Part shown: positions 1-8,707 of the stretch, piece by piece | Position numbering within the stretch: position 1 is the stretch's first letter | Layout: each line of letters begins with the position of its first letter | Source of the DNA: Acidobacteriota bacterium | GTDB taxonomy: Bacteria; Acidobacteriota; Blastocatellia; Pyrinomonadales; Pyrinomonadaceae | Length of the DNA: 64,000 bases | Assembly (NCBI GenBank): GCA_016700075.1 | Contig: CP065000.1 | Coordinates: forward strand, 1,798,001 to 1,862,000 | Reading direction: 5' to 3' | Notes under the pieces: generated by a model | The model's database searches: none | The model's input: only the letters and a program-made list of their open reading frames with translations | What the model was told of the DNA's origin: nothing | Program-made: the position numbers and the translations under genes

Positions 1-390
1 TTCAAAACAATGATCGACCTAGGCCTCTGTTCCAGTGAAGAGATCGTGGCCAATTACCAGAAGGTTGTCCCGCGAAAGGTCTTCGGCGAACTGCTGACGC
101 GGAATCTGCCCGCTGACGGACCCGATTACGTTCTTGTCAGGTTGGACTTCGCGGGAACGAAAGACGGTGCTGAAAAGAAGCTCCGTTACGACATTGTGGA
201 CAAGCAGGACGAGGCAACGGGGCTATCTGCAATGATGCGGACGACGGCGTTTCCTGCGTCGATCATCGCTCAAATGATGGCGAAAGGCGACGTTCTTTCC
301 CGCGGTGCCCTGCCGCAGGAAAAGGCCATCGATCCGCAGAGATTCGTTGATGAGCTGACCCGCCGCGGCATTGTGCTGACGATCCGCTGA
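1..390 (+). CDS. Saccharopine dehydrogenase family protein, C-terminal part
   Basis: The frame is open from base 1, so only the last 129 codons are present; the ATG at 10 is internal. The text resembles the C-terminal domain of saccharopine dehydrogenase-like proteins: a PDYVLVRLDF strand, a redox-domain segment with TTAFPASIIAQMMAKGD, then a final helix ending in RRGIVLTIR. These enzymes are NAD(P)-dependent and act in lysine metabolism, but the diagnostic nucleotide-binding N-terminus lies outside the window, so the substrate cannot be stated. Cystathionine beta-synthase follows after 85 bases on the same strand. Confidence 0.75.
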   Translation, partial: FKTMIDLGLCSSEEIVANYQKVVPRKVFGELLTRNLPADGPDYVLVRLDFAGTKDGAEKKLRYDIVDKQDEATGLSAMMRTTAFPASIIAQMMAKGDVLSRGALPQEKAIDPQRFVDELTRRGIVLTIR

Positions 391-475
391 GTCGGCATCT
401 CTTGCGGCATTTTGCCAATAGGAATAAACTTGTTTCGTTCCACAAATTGGCCGCACCTCGGCACAAGCGATATAA

Positions 476-1843
476 ATGAAAGCCTATAACGACATCACAG
501 CACTTATCGGCCGGACGCCCCTCGTCCGCATCAATCACCTTACACGCGAACACAAGATCAAGGCACAGGTTTATGCCAAGATGGAAAGCCTAAATCCCGG
601 CTATTCCGTCAAGGACCGCATCGGCATTTCGATGATCGACTGGGCCGAACGCGAAGGCGTGCTGAAAAAAGGCGGCACCCTGATCGAGGCGACCAGCGGG
701 AATACAGGCATCGGGATGGCGTTGACCGCGGCAGTGCGGGGATATAAATGTATCTTTGTGCTGACGGACAAGGTTTCGGTCGAGAAGATGCGTTATCTGA
801 AAGCACTCGGCGCAGATATCGTGGTCTGCCCCGCCGCCGCAAAGCACGGCACACCCGATCACTACGTTGAGACTGCAAAACGCATCGCACAGGAAACACC
901 CAATTCTTTCTATCCCGACCAGTACAATCATCCCGCAAATCCTGAGGCACATTACCGCACGACCGGCCCCGAATTATGGGAAGACACGGACGGCAAGATA
1001 ACGCACTTTGTAGCCAGCATCGGTACCGGCGGTACGATCAGCGGTACGGGACGTTATCTGAAAGAGCAGAACCCGAAGATCAAGATCATCGGAGCCGACC
1101 CTTACGGCTCGATATTCAAGACCTATAAAGAATCCGGCAAGGTGCCCGAAGCGACGCCTTATCTTGTAGAAGGCATCGGCCAATCGCTTCCCGTAGGCAA
1201 CGCCGACCTTAAGATAATTGACGAGATAATCAACATTACCGACCGCGAGTCTTTCGACCTTGCACGCCAGCTTTCGCGGCGAGAAGGCATTTTCTGCGGC
1301 GGATCGACGGGGACGAATTTTGCCGGTGCTTTGCGGGTAGCCAAAGACCTTGATGAAGACGCGGTCGTCGTCTTTATCGTGTGCGATACGGGCGAACATT
1401 ATCTGACGAAATTCCATTCAGACGAATGGATGAAGGAAAAACTCCTGCTGGAACCGCAACGCATCACTGCAGGGTTGATCGCAGAGACCAAAAATGGGAC
1501 ATCTCCGCAAGAACTGGTTTTCGTAACACCCGACGATACTGTCAGCGACGCTCTGGACAAGATGAATGCTAACGGCATAACGCAGCTTCCCGTTCTGGAC
1601 GGACACGAGTCCGTCGGCAGCCTTCGGGAGAGCCAGGTGCTGACCAAACTACTTGCTAACCGCGAACTGTTGAACGCTAAGGTCAGCGAAGTGATGGATA
1701 AGAGCTTTCCGGTGGTCGATGTGGATACGAGCATTAACGAGATCAAATCGAAGCTTGTCCGCTCGCCCGCGGTCCTGATCGAAGATTTCAAACGGATCAC
1801 CGGTATCTTGACCAGAGGCGACGTTCTGGAAATTCATCGATGA
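476..1843 (+). CDS. Cystathionine beta-synthase with C-terminal CBS domain pair
   Basis: 455 aa, a fold-type II PLP enzyme that condenses serine (or O-acetylserine) with homocysteine (or sulfide). The PLP lysine is K46 in GYSVKDRIG. The substrate loop ATSGNTGIG is near 72-80 and the phosphate-binding loop is SIGTGGTISGTGRYL. Residues from about 335 to 455 form two CBS modules, as in eukaryotic and actinobacterial cystathionine beta-synthases, where they are regulatory. No N-terminal haem domain is present. A downstream small gene overlaps its stop by ATGA, so the two are probably co-transcribed. Cysteine synthase cannot be fully excluded, but the CBS tail favours this call. Confidence 0.92.
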   Translation: MKAYNDITALIGRTPLVRINHLTREHKIKAQVYAKMESLNPGYSVKDRIGISMIDWAEREGVLKKGGTLIEATSGNTGIGMALTAAVRGYKCIFVLTDKVSVEKMRYLKALGADIVVCPAAAKHGTPDHYVETAKRIAQETPNSFYPDQYNHPANPEAHYRTTGPELWEDTDGKITHFVASIGTGGTISGTGRYLKEQNPKIKIIGADPYGSIFKTYKESGKVPEATPYLVEGIGQSLPVGNADLKIIDEIINITDRESFDLARQLSRREGIFCGGSTGTNFAGALRVAKDLDEDAVVVFIVCDTGEHYLTKFHSDEWMKEKLLLEPQRITAGLIAETKNGTSPQELVFVTPDDTVSDALDKMNANGITQLPVLDGHESVGSLRESQVLTKLLANRELLNAKVSEVMDKSFPVVDVDTSINEIKSKLVRSPAVLIEDFKRITGILTRGDVLEIHR

Positions 1844-2187
1844 CGGATGAGAAACAGCAACCCGACAACGAAAACGGCTGGGTGATGCCCGAGCCGGTGT
1901 TTCGATCGTCAAAAGGCTACGACCCGCGAAAAGGTATTGACGGCCCGGAAGAGGATATCCCGACGGACGTTGCCGACAAAGACCTGGACGAGGCAGACAC
2001 CGGCGAGCTTCCCACAGCGGATGAAAAGCAGCACGTTCGCCCCAAAACCCGCGCAAAGAAAAAAGGCGGATGCCTAAGCACCGTGGCCTTCTTCGTCGGG
2101 ATAATCTGCCTCAGCCTCGCCATCATTCTAGGGGCGTTGCTTTACTTCTTGTATTTCTACGTTCCGCCCGAAGGCGGTACATTTTAG
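1840..2187 (+). CDS. Hypothetical single-pass membrane protein
   Basis: 115 aa, unrecognised. Residues 1-75 are hydrophilic and acidic, with many D, E and P residues, and look disordered. A basic stretch RPKTRAKKKGG precedes one hydrophobic helix at about 80-107, and the tail YVPPEGGTF is short. The basic residues before the helix suggest an N-in orientation. It overlaps the cystathionine beta-synthase stop by ATGA and so is translationally coupled to it. It ends 3 bases before the convergent fumarase stop. Confidence 0.7.
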   Translation: MTDEKQQPDNENGWVMPEPVFRSSKGYDPRKGIDGPEEDIPTDVADKDLDEADTGELPTADEKQHVRPKTRAKKKGGCLSTVAFFVGIICLSLAIILGALLYFLYFYVPPEGGTF

Positions 2188-2190
2188 CTC

Positions 2191-3597
2191 CTAAGGCCGC
2201 GTCATTGCCTCAGGAACGACCCACTCGTCAAACTGATCTGCGGTCAACAGTTCCAACTCAAGAGCCGCTTCCTTTAATGAAGTGCCGTTCTTGTGCGCGT
2301 GTTTGGCTATCTTGGCCGCATTGTCATAGCCGATGTGCTGATTTAGCGCCGTCACGAGCATCAGCGAATCGCTCAAGTAACGCTCGATCTGTTCGCGGTT
2401 AAGTTCGATTCCGGCGATGCAGTAATCGACAAATCCGTGACAAGCATCGTGGATCAACCGGACGGAATGCAGGTAGTTGTGGATCATCACGGGCTTGAAA
2501 ACATTCAGTTCGAAGTTTCCCTGTGAGCCCGCAAACCCGATCGCCGCGTCATTTCCCATCACCTGAACGGCCACCATCGTCATCGCTTCGCTCTGCGTCG
2601 GATTGACCTTGCCGGGCATTATCGACGAGCCCGGCTCGTTTTCCGGCAGTGTGATCTCGCCGATTCCGCACCGCGGTCCCGATGCCAGCCAACGTATATC
2701 GTTGGCGATCTTCATCAGCGATGCGGCCAGCGTTTTCAATGCTCCGGAAGCAAAGACGACCTCGTCATGAGCCGATAATGCCGCGAATTTGTCAGGATGA
2801 GCCCTAAATGGCAACCCTGTTAATTCGGCGATCTTTGCCGCGGCACGGTCGGCAAATTCGGGATGCGAATTCAGCCCTGTTCCCACGGCCGTACCGCCGA
2901 TCGCAAGGTCCATTAGTCCGGGCAGCACCATCTCGAGCCGCTCGATGTCACGATCGATCAGGTTCGCCCAGCCGCCAAATTCCTGACTTACAAGTACGGG
3001 CGTTGCGTCCTGCAGATGCGTGCGGCCGATCTTTACGACGCCGTCGAATTCTTTCGCCTTTGCCTTGATCGCAGCCGAAACTTTCTTGAGTTCAGGAATT
3101 AGAGCCGTCGTGCGTTCGGCCGCAGCGATATACATCGCCGTCGGGAAAGTATCATTCGACGACTGCGACTTATTTACATCGTCATTCGGGTGAATAGGAG
3201 ATTTCGAGCCCATCTCGCCGCCGGCTATCTCAATAGCGCGGTTCGAAATGACCTCGTTCGCGTTCATGTTGGTCTGCGTGCCCGAGCCGGTCTGCCAGAC
3301 GCGGAGCGGAAAATGCGAGTCCAACTTGCCTTCGATAACCTCATCGGCGGCCTGCGAGATGAGTTTCATCTTATCCTCGGGCAGCTTCCCGAGTTCATGA
3401 TTGGTCATCGCCGCGGCTTTCTTCAAAATGCCGAGCGCGCGTATCACCTCACGCGGCATCACATCAAAACCGATGTTGAAATGCTTTAGCGAACGCTGCG
3501 TTTGCGCTCCCCAATAAACATCGGCGGGCACCTCTATCTCGCCCATCGAATCTGTCTCAATGCGTGTTCTGACTGCGGTTTCTGCTGCTTCTGACAT
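2191..3597 (-). CDS. fumC: Class II fumarate hydratase
   Basis: 468 aa, the usual length for the homotetrameric, iron-independent fumarase C, which hydrates fumarate to malate in the TCA cycle. The superfamily signature GSSIMPGKVNP is present, as are the substrate-binding blocks GSGTQTNMNANEVI, SSNDTFPTAM and GRTHLQDATP. Aspartase and argininosuccinate lyase share this fold, but the overall pattern (start TRIETDSMGEIEVPADVYWGAQTQRS) is that of fumarase. It is transcribed alone, divergent from the UspA gene across about 130 bases that must hold both promoters. Confidence 0.95.
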   Translation of the reverse strand: MSEAAETAVRTRIETDSMGEIEVPADVYWGAQTQRSLKHFNIGFDVMPREVIRALGILKKAAAMTNHELGKLPEDKMKLISQAADEVIEGKLDSHFPLRVWQTGSGTQTNMNANEVISNRAIEIAGGEMGSKSPIHPNDDVNKSQSSNDTFPTAMYIAAAERTTALIPELKKVSAAIKAKAKEFDGVVKIGRTHLQDATPVLVSQEFGGWANLIDRDIERLEMVLPGLMDLAIGGTAVGTGLNSHPEFADRAAAKIAELTGLPFRAHPDKFAALSAHDEVVFASGALKTLAASLMKIANDIRWLASGPRCGIGEITLPENEPGSSIMPGKVNPTQSEAMTMVAVQVMGNDAAIGFAGSQGNFELNVFKPVMIHNYLHSVRLIHDACHGFVDYCIAGIELNREQIERYLSDSLMLVTALNQHIGYDNAAKIAKHAHKNGTSLKEAALELELLTADQFDEWVVPEAMTRP

Positions 3598-3731
3598 AGA
3601 GTGATTTCCTCAGTTCCTTTTACCAATTCTATATGACCGCGACCCAACCAAAAAATCCTTATCGCAACTCAGCGTATAGAAATGCATCGCGAATCGGGCT
3701 AACATAGAAACAGTCGGAGAAGGTGCAATCA

Positions 3732-4658
3732 ATGAAAGTTTTGATCGCGTATGACGGTTCGGATTGTTCGGAAGCTGCCATAGATGACCTGCGGGCGGCA
3801 GGTTTGCCGCCGACCGGTGAGGCAGTTGTGGTTTCCGTCGCCGAGGTTTGGCTGCCGCCGAAAAACGGCGAGGATACGGTACTCGATCCGTATCTTGAAT
3901 CGCTGCTTGCCGAGATGCGGCAAAAAAGCGAGGACGCCTTACGCGAAGCCGAGCAAATGGCTGAACGCGGCCGTGAACGAGTTTCCGTCGCCTTGCCCGG
4001 CTGGAATGTACGCAGCGAAGCGACCTACGGATCGCCAGCTTGGGAGATATTGAACAAAGCTGAAGCCCTCGATACCGATCTGATAGTGATCGGTTCGCAT
4101 GGCTACGGCTTAGTGAACCGTTTTCTCTTGGGCAGCATCTCGCAAAAGGTAATGACCGAAGCGAGGTGTTCCGTCCGTGTTGCCCGCGGGAAAGTCGAGG
4201 TGGAACCGGCACCTATCCGCATCGCGGTCGGCTTTGATATGTCTCAGGGAGCCGAGCGGTGCATAGAATCCATCGCCGCCCGTACGTGGCCGGAAGGAAC
4301 AGAGGTGCGACTTGTCGCTGTCGTCGATCCTGTGTTCCCGACGCCGATCGGCCGTTTTGTTCCCGCGGCAAGGCAGGCGGCGGAACAGATAAACGAAAAC
4401 GAGCGAAAACTGATAGAAGACGTAGCTGCACGCGCAACCGATAAACTGAAAGCGGCAGGCGTTTCCTCAGAGCTTGTGATCCTCACGGGAAACCCGAAGA
4501 GCCGAATCGTTGACGATGCAGAATATTGGAGAGCCGACACTATATTCGTAGGTGCGAATGCCTACGGAAGCAGGTTCGAGAGATTTATAATGGGCAGCAC
4601 GTCTGCCGCAGTAGCGGCCAGGGCGTCTTGTACGGTCGAGGTCGTACGAGCAAAATAG
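3732..4658 (+). CDS. Tandem universal stress protein (UspA) domains
   Basis: 308 aa with two UspA domains (about 1-150 and 160-308). Each ends in the ATP-binding pattern G-x2-G-x9-G-S/T: GSHGYGLVNRFLLGS in the first, GANAYGSRFERFIMGS in the second, where the first residues are less canonical. The start is the ATG at 3732, preceded at 6-9 bases by GGAGAAGG, rather than the upstream in-frame GTG at 3723. Tandem Usp proteins act in the cytoplasm in responses to starvation, redox and oxygen stress; the specific role here is unknown. Confidence 0.88.
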   Translation: MKVLIAYDGSDCSEAAIDDLRAAGLPPTGEAVVVSVAEVWLPPKNGEDTVLDPYLESLLAEMRQKSEDALREAEQMAERGRERVSVALPGWNVRSEATYGSPAWEILNKAEALDTDLIVIGSHGYGLVNRFLLGSISQKVMTEARCSVRVARGKVEVEPAPIRIAVGFDMSQGAERCIESIAARTWPEGTEVRLVAVVDPVFPTPIGRFVPAARQAAEQINENERKLIEDVAARATDKLKAAGVSSELVILTGNPKSRIVDDAEYWRADTIFVGANAYGSRFERFIMGSTSAAVAARASCTVEVVRAK

Positions 4659-4661
4659 TTA

Positions 4662-5255
4662 TCAGTTGATGACGCTCAGGTCCTCCGGCCTGTTGAGGTT
4701 TGCAAAAAGAGAATCTGCCGACGGCAGGTGCCTAAACTCGGAAAAATCGACGATCCTTACTTTCAGCTCCCGTATCATATCCATTACCGCGGGCGTCCGG
4801 CCGGTCGGCAACCTTTCGATCACGACAAGGCAATTTTTCGGGCGAAAGACGGCACACACCTGCTGCGAAGACCCTGCCCGATCCAGAGGGATCGCTGCGT
4901 CGGCATCGCCTTCCGCCTCGATCTTTTCGAGCAATATCCTGAAAACCTCAGCACTTACATTCGGCATATCGCAAGGCAGGATAGCTGCATATTCGGCGGT
5001 ACAATGGCGCAATGCTGTGTAAATACCGGCCATTGCAGCACGGCCAACCACCGCAAAAGGCGTCTCAAGATCGATCAGATGCTGTGCGTCCGAAAAGCCG
5101 CTTTCTCCGCCGACCGTGAAGACCTCGTCGCAAAATTCATTTAGCGTGTTGACCGCCTTTTGGGCAAGTGTCTGCCCTGACATAACGATCGCGGCCTTGT
5201 CGCGGCCCATACGCCGCGAGGCACCGCCGGTTAAAACAAATCCCTGAATGCGCAT
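4662..5255 (-). CDS. mobA: Molybdenum cofactor guanylyltransferase MobA
   Basis: 197 aa. It attaches GMP to molybdopterin to make the bis-MGD cofactor used by DMSO-reductase-family enzymes. The nucleotidyltransferase signature LTGGASRRMGRDKA is at residues 8-21, a metal-binding block PCDMPNV is near 95, and the C-terminal NLNRPEDL matches the family's N-x-N-T/R-P-x-D motif. It starts 9 bases after the porin stop on the same strand and should be co-transcribed with it. Its likely client in this window is the molybdoenzyme alpha subunit at 18163-21606. Confidence 0.9.
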   Translation of the reverse strand: MRIQGFVLTGGASRRMGRDKAAIVMSGQTLAQKAVNTLNEFCDEVFTVGGESGFSDAQHLIDLETPFAVVGRAAMAGIYTALRHCTAEYAAILPCDMPNVSAEVFRILLEKIEAEGDADAAIPLDRAGSSQQVCAVFRPKNCLVVIERLPTGRTPAVMDMIRELKVRIVDFSEFRHLPSADSLFANLNRPEDLSVIN

Positions 5256-5264
5256 CGATCGCCG

Positions 5265-6689
5265 TTAAAAAGTATAAACGGCTCCAAGATTAACATGGTT
5301 CGAGGTGCGTCTGCCGCTGAGTGTCCAATGCGTGTTGAATCCTCGATACTCAAACCCTACCGAGAACTGCGGCGTTACCTTATAGATCGCATCGAAAGCC
5401 CATGCGAGATTTCTCCGCCGCAGATCGCGTGGAACCAACGTGACAAGGTCGCGATCGTCAGGATCGTCGATGCCTGCGGAACCGTATAAGGACAGTCGAT
5501 CTTTCGCGACAGGCGGTGTGAAACCGAGCTGTGCCCAACCGCCGCGGGAACGTATGCCTCGAACGCCCGCCGCGACCAGTGTGCTGCCCTGCAGAGTCGC
5601 AAATTCGGTGTTGTAGCCCTGGAAAACACCTCCTTGAAAGCCTGCCAGATTCTTGCCTTTGAACGCCTCGCCGACCAGAACGACGCGCCGCGAAAGCGGA
5701 ATGTTCCAGTCCGCAGCAATGCCGGTTGAATCGACGTCATACCGTGCTAGCGGAGTTCCGCTGTAAACACGCGACCTGCCGTAATGAGCGGAAACGCCTA
5801 TCGTGCCCGGCTTTCCGGTCGCGAGGAAGTTGCCTTCAGAGAATGCGATACGGCCTTGAAAGAATGGAACTCGGGAAACCGAACCGGAATTCGGCTGCAG
5901 GAAAAATGCCGATGCAGCAGCAGAGTCGCCCGTCTGCGGTGCGAGAACGGCACCCTGAACCCGGACGTTCTTGCCGAGCCTGTGATCGGCCTTGAATTGC
6001 GGCATCCGGCCCCAATTGTTTCCTGCGGCGGCAAGCTGAGGTATCGCGGCGGCGGCAAGCGATGTGGGATTTTGGGGTGCGAAGACCATCCAATCCTGTC
6101 CGACAGTGAATGATGTTTTTTCGCGGTCGATCTTCATGTATGCCAACCGGAGCCGAACGATGCCGAAATTCTCTCCGATGCCGATCGCGGGAAATCCGCC
6201 GAAAAAGTCGGTTTCGATGACCGCTCCCAAACGCGAATCACCTATGCGGGCACCTTCCAGACGCAGGCCGAGCCGGGTCTGCCGCACACTCGCTCCGGCA
6301 TTGCCTCGACCTGTTGGCGTGGCAAACAGCGGCACGTCCGAGTTGTTCGTCGCTCCGCTGTTGTTGAACGCATTCACATAAATAGAACCATACGGCGTGA
6401 TGCGCGCGCTGCCGACGTCAATTCCTAACTCTTTCTTCTTTTCGGGCTCCGGAACCGCTGCCTTGGAAACCGCCGGCTCTTTCATATCGGTGCCAACCTC
6501 AGCCGGTGTTGTTTTTTTCGTGTCCTTAATTTTGTTTATCTCATCACTCAAAGCACGGAGCTGAGATTCGAGTTCAGTGACCCTTTTTTGCAATTTCTCC
6601 AGATCTGCCGCTTCTCCGGTCTGACCAAGCGACAGAACCGCACCGGAAACCATCATAAGTACGACACAGACCAATTTTTGAAATGACAT
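5265..6689 (-). CDS. Outer-membrane porin with N-terminal coiled coil
   Basis: 474 aa from the ATG at 6689; an in-frame TTG at 6710 lies further upstream, but a purine-rich GGCGAGG sits just before the ATG. A signal peptide ends near AVLSLGQ, and a short periplasmic coiled coil follows (LEKLQKRVTELESQLRALSD). The rest alternates aromatic and polar residues like a beta-barrel and ends in YTF, with the C-terminal Phe expected of outer-membrane proteins. It resembles DcaP/OprO-like porins of about 16 strands. Its position, divergent from the Crp/Fnr regulator and upstream of mobA, suggests uptake of an anion or substrate for the molybdoenzyme; that is inference. Confidence 0.8.
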   Translation of the reverse strand: MSFQKLVCVVLMMVSGAVLSLGQTGEAADLEKLQKRVTELESQLRALSDEINKIKDTKKTTPAEVGTDMKEPAVSKAAVPEPEKKKELGIDVGSARITPYGSIYVNAFNNSGATNNSDVPLFATPTGRGNAGASVRQTRLGLRLEGARIGDSRLGAVIETDFFGGFPAIGIGENFGIVRLRLAYMKIDREKTSFTVGQDWMVFAPQNPTSLAAAAIPQLAAAGNNWGRMPQFKADHRLGKNVRVQGAVLAPQTGDSAAASAFFLQPNSGSVSRVPFFQGRIAFSEGNFLATGKPGTIGVSAHYGRSRVYSGTPLARYDVDSTGIAADWNIPLSRRVVLVGEAFKGKNLAGFQGGVFQGYNTEFATLQGSTLVAAGVRGIRSRGGWAQLGFTPPVAKDRLSLYGSAGIDDPDDRDLVTLVPRDLRRRNLAWAFDAIYKVTPQFSVGFEYRGFNTHWTLSGRRTSNHVNLGAVYTF

Positions 6690-6753
6690 AGCGACCTCGC
6701 CGGGGACCAAACCCCTTCATGAACCATTCTTTGCTTAATATTGTGTTACTTTT

Positions 6754-6767
6754 ATGATGTGCATCAT
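6754..6767. promoter_or_regulatory. FNR/DNR-like operator between porin-mobA and the Crp/Fnr gene
   Basis: ATGAT-gtgc-ATCAT is the core of a 20-base near-perfect palindrome (TTTATGATG-TG-CATCATAAA, 6751-6770). It has the TGAT-N4-ATCA architecture of FNR/DNR boxes with A in place of the outer T. Its last base is the A of the regulator's start codon, so binding would block that gene, while on the other strand it lies upstream of porin-mobA. Related boxes occur at 7419, 7881 and 27362. Confidence 0.7.
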
Positions 6768-6769
6768 AA

Positions 6770-7414
6770 ATGACCGCGATCCTCGAAAACATAAGTGAAT
6801 CCACACGCAGTGCGATCATCTCTGCGGGGCACACAAGAACTTTCAACGCGAATGCCGAAGTTTTCGCAGAGGGTGAAAAGGCGGACTTTCTGCCGATCGT
6901 GGTTACCGGCCGTATCAAGATGGTTCGCTATCCCGAGCCGGGCAAAGAAATAATAATCGGAATGTTCGGTGCGGGCGAGATCTTTGCTATACCGCCTGCT
7001 CTCGACGGCAAACGATTTCCTGCATCTGCGATCGCGATGGAGGACAGCCGGCTGTTGCTGCTGCCGCGGGATAAATTCCTTGCTCTGAAAGACAGATTTC
7101 CCGAGTTTTCGTCCCTTATATTAGAAAAAATGTGCGGATTGCTGCGCGAGCGTTCGGAGACGATACAGATCCTTGCGACCTCATCGGCTGAACAGCGCGT
7201 CGCCGCCACACTTTTGAAACTGGCCGGCGATATACCGCCGAACGGTGTCAAGAAGATCACACACCGCCGCCAAGACATCGCTGAAATGTCGGGGTTGACC
7301 ATCGAATCAACGATAAGGAGCATCCGCAGGATGGCGAAGAACGGCCTGTTTGAGATCGTCCACGGAAAAATACACATCAGCGATACCGAGCCGCTCCGCA
7401 GATTCATCCGATGA
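6770..7414 (+). CDS. Crp/Fnr family transcriptional regulator
   Basis: 214 aa: a cyclic-nucleotide-type sensor domain (about 10-130), dimer helix and winged HTH (about 150-205). The N-terminus has no cysteines, and the only Cys (MCGLLRE) is in the dimer helix region, so this is not an Fe-S FNR; a DNR/NnrR-type or CRP-type sensor is more likely. The recognition helix DIAEMSGLTIESTIRSIRR aligns with FNR with Glu and Arg conserved, but with Ile where FNR has Ser212. The ATG abuts a palindromic operator with no room for a normal ribosome site, so the message may be leaderless and autoregulated. It probably controls the neighbouring nitrogen-oxide genes. Confidence 0.88.
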   Translation: MTAILENISESTRSAIISAGHTRTFNANAEVFAEGEKADFLPIVVTGRIKMVRYPEPGKEIIIGMFGAGEIFAIPPALDGKRFPASAIAMEDSRLLLLPRDKFLALKDRFPEFSSLILEKMCGLLRERSETIQILATSSAEQRVAATLLKLAGDIPPNGVKKITHRRQDIAEMSGLTIESTIRSIRRMAKNGLFEIVHGKIHISDTEPLRRFIR

Positions 7415-7418
7415 GTTT

Positions 7419-7432
7419 GTGATCGGCATCAT
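7419..7432 (+). promoter_or_regulatory. FNR/DNR-like box upstream of the 7486 gene
   Basis: GTGAT-cggc-ATCAT begins 5 bases after the regulator's stop. If its centre (7425.5) is at -41.5, transcription would start near 7467, and TAGATT at 7455-7460 falls exactly at the -10 position. That is the geometry of a class II FNR/DNR-activated promoter. Confidence 0.6.
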
Positions 7433-7485
7433 ATTTTGTCGACGCTTTCGGGAATAGATTTTATTCGGTTGCGGAGGCACACGCT

Positions 7486-7869
7486 ATGAAGTTACGAATA
7501 AAAGGAAATTCCATAAGACTGAGAATGACGCGATCGGAAGTAGACGCCTTGGCTTCAGAAGGATCGGTCGAAGAACGCACAATGTTCGGACCTTTGGACG
7601 AGGATGTATTTTCCTATCGAATTGAAATAGGCGATGGCAATATCGTTGCTGCGGGCTTTAGCGGCGGCAGGATGACGGTGACTGTGCCTGCGGCGATCGC
7701 GGACGAATGGGCGGCGGCCGATCAACTCGGTTTCAGCGGACGGCAGATGCTCGCGGACGGCAGTGTGCTGGATATTTTGGTTGAAAAGGACCTAACGTGC
7801 CTGAAACCCCGTGACGGCGAGGACGAATCAGATAACTTTCCAAATCCCGATCTAAAAAACTCCTGCTGA
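7486..7869 (+). CDS. Small conserved protein of unknown function (DUF7009-like)
   Basis: 127 aa. It begins MKLRIKGNSIRLRMTRSEVD and ends with a SDNFPNPDL motif, a pattern I recall from small proteins (DUF7009) of unknown function often seen in Bacteroidota; the family name is from memory. It has no signal peptide or membrane segment, only two Cys (one in LTCLKP, one at the C-terminus), and a mostly beta-strand look. An FNR-like box precedes it and the RIC gene follows, so a role in nitrosative or anaerobic stress is inferred from context only. Confidence 0.65.
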   Translation: MKLRIKGNSIRLRMTRSEVDALASEGSVEERTMFGPLDEDVFSYRIEIGDGNIVAAGFSGGRMTVTVPAAIADEWAAADQLGFSGRQMLADGSVLDILVEKDLTCLKPRDGEDESDNFPNPDLKNSC

Positions 7870-7880
7870 ATTTTGCCAAG

Positions 7881-7894
7881 ATGACCTTGATCAT
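7881..7894 (+). promoter_or_regulatory. FNR/DNR-like box upstream of the RIC gene
   Basis: ATGAC-cttg-ATCAT sits 66 bases before the RIC start codon. It shares the architecture of the boxes at 6754, 7419 and 27362, with C replacing the last T of the left half-site. RIC/YtfE genes are commonly controlled by NO-responsive regulators, which fits. Confidence 0.6.
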
Positions 7895-7959
7895 ATTTTT
7901 AGGCCGCCGGCCCTGAGAAAATTTTTCTCGAAGTCAGGAGAACTTCGGGGGAAAACTTT

Positions 7960-8700
7960 ATGCATTCATACCAAACGAGAACCATTCGAGAGATCGCACT
8001 CGAAGCACCGGTCACAACGCGCGTTTTTGAGCAGTTTAAGATCGACTATTGCTGTCACGGCGACACGCCGTTTGATGAGGCCTGCGTCAATGCCGGCACA
8101 ACACCGGACGTTGTGATCGAAAAGATCGAAAACGTTTTGAGCGAAGGCCGAAAGACCGGCGACGAACGATTCACGGAAATGCCGCTCAGGGAATTGATCA
8201 CGCATATCCTAGACACGCACCACGTTTTCACACGCAGCGAAATGCAGCAATTGATGCCTCTGATGGCAAAGGTCGCACGCCGCCACGGCGAACACTACCA
8301 ATACCTGATCGAGATGGAGCACACATTCAATTCGCTTTGCGACGAACTGTGGCCGCATATGGAGAAAGAGGAAAAGGTGCTGTTCCCATACATCGAAGAC
8401 CTCGAGCGCAGTATTGAACACGGACGTCCCGGAATATTTCCGCCATTCGGCACGGTCGAGCATCCTGTCAGAATGATGATGTCCGAACATGAGCTGGCCG
8501 GCGAGCTGCTAGCCAAATTGCGTGAACTTTCGGAGGACTACACGCTGCCCGAAGGTGCGTGTCCGAGTTTCACGGCACTCTATCACCGGCTCGAAGCATT
8601 TGAAAAGGACCTGCATCAGCATATACATCTGGAAAACAATCTCGTGTTTCCAAAGGCGGCCGAACTGGAACGTCGTGTTTTCGCGACAGCGGCCGTGTAG
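7960..8700 (+). CDS. Iron-sulfur cluster repair di-iron protein (RIC/ScdA/YtfE)
   Basis: 246 aa. Residues 1-60 are the ScdA N-terminal domain with its conserved IDYCCHG. The remainder is a hemerythrin-like four-helix di-iron domain with histidines in TTHH-type and HGEHYQY segments, MSEHELAGELL and QHIHLENNLVFP. RIC proteins repair Fe-S clusters damaged by nitric oxide or peroxide and can release NO. Co-location with a nitrate/nitrite-type molybdoenzyme and a Crp/Fnr regulator fits defence against reactive nitrogen. The YwiC-like gene begins 7 bases later. Confidence 0.93.
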   Translation: MHSYQTRTIREIALEAPVTTRVFEQFKIDYCCHGDTPFDEACVNAGTTPDVVIEKIENVLSEGRKTGDERFTEMPLRELITHILDTHHVFTRSEMQQLMPLMAKVARRHGEHYQYLIEMEHTFNSLCDELWPHMEKEEKVLFPYIEDLERSIEHGRPGIFPPFGTVEHPVRMMMSEHELAGELLAKLRELSEDYTLPEGACPSFTALYHRLEAFEKDLHQHIHLENNLVFPKAAELERRVFATAAV

Positions 8701-8707
8701 GTATCCT

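Noticed and set aside
3610..4212. 200-codon minus-strand frame opposite UspA
   Set aside because: Overlaps both the intergenic promoter and the UspA gene; the product is basic and featureless.
6770..7414. Call as oxygen-sensing Fe-S FNR
   Set aside because: There is no N-terminal Cys cluster; only one Cys is present, in the dimer region.
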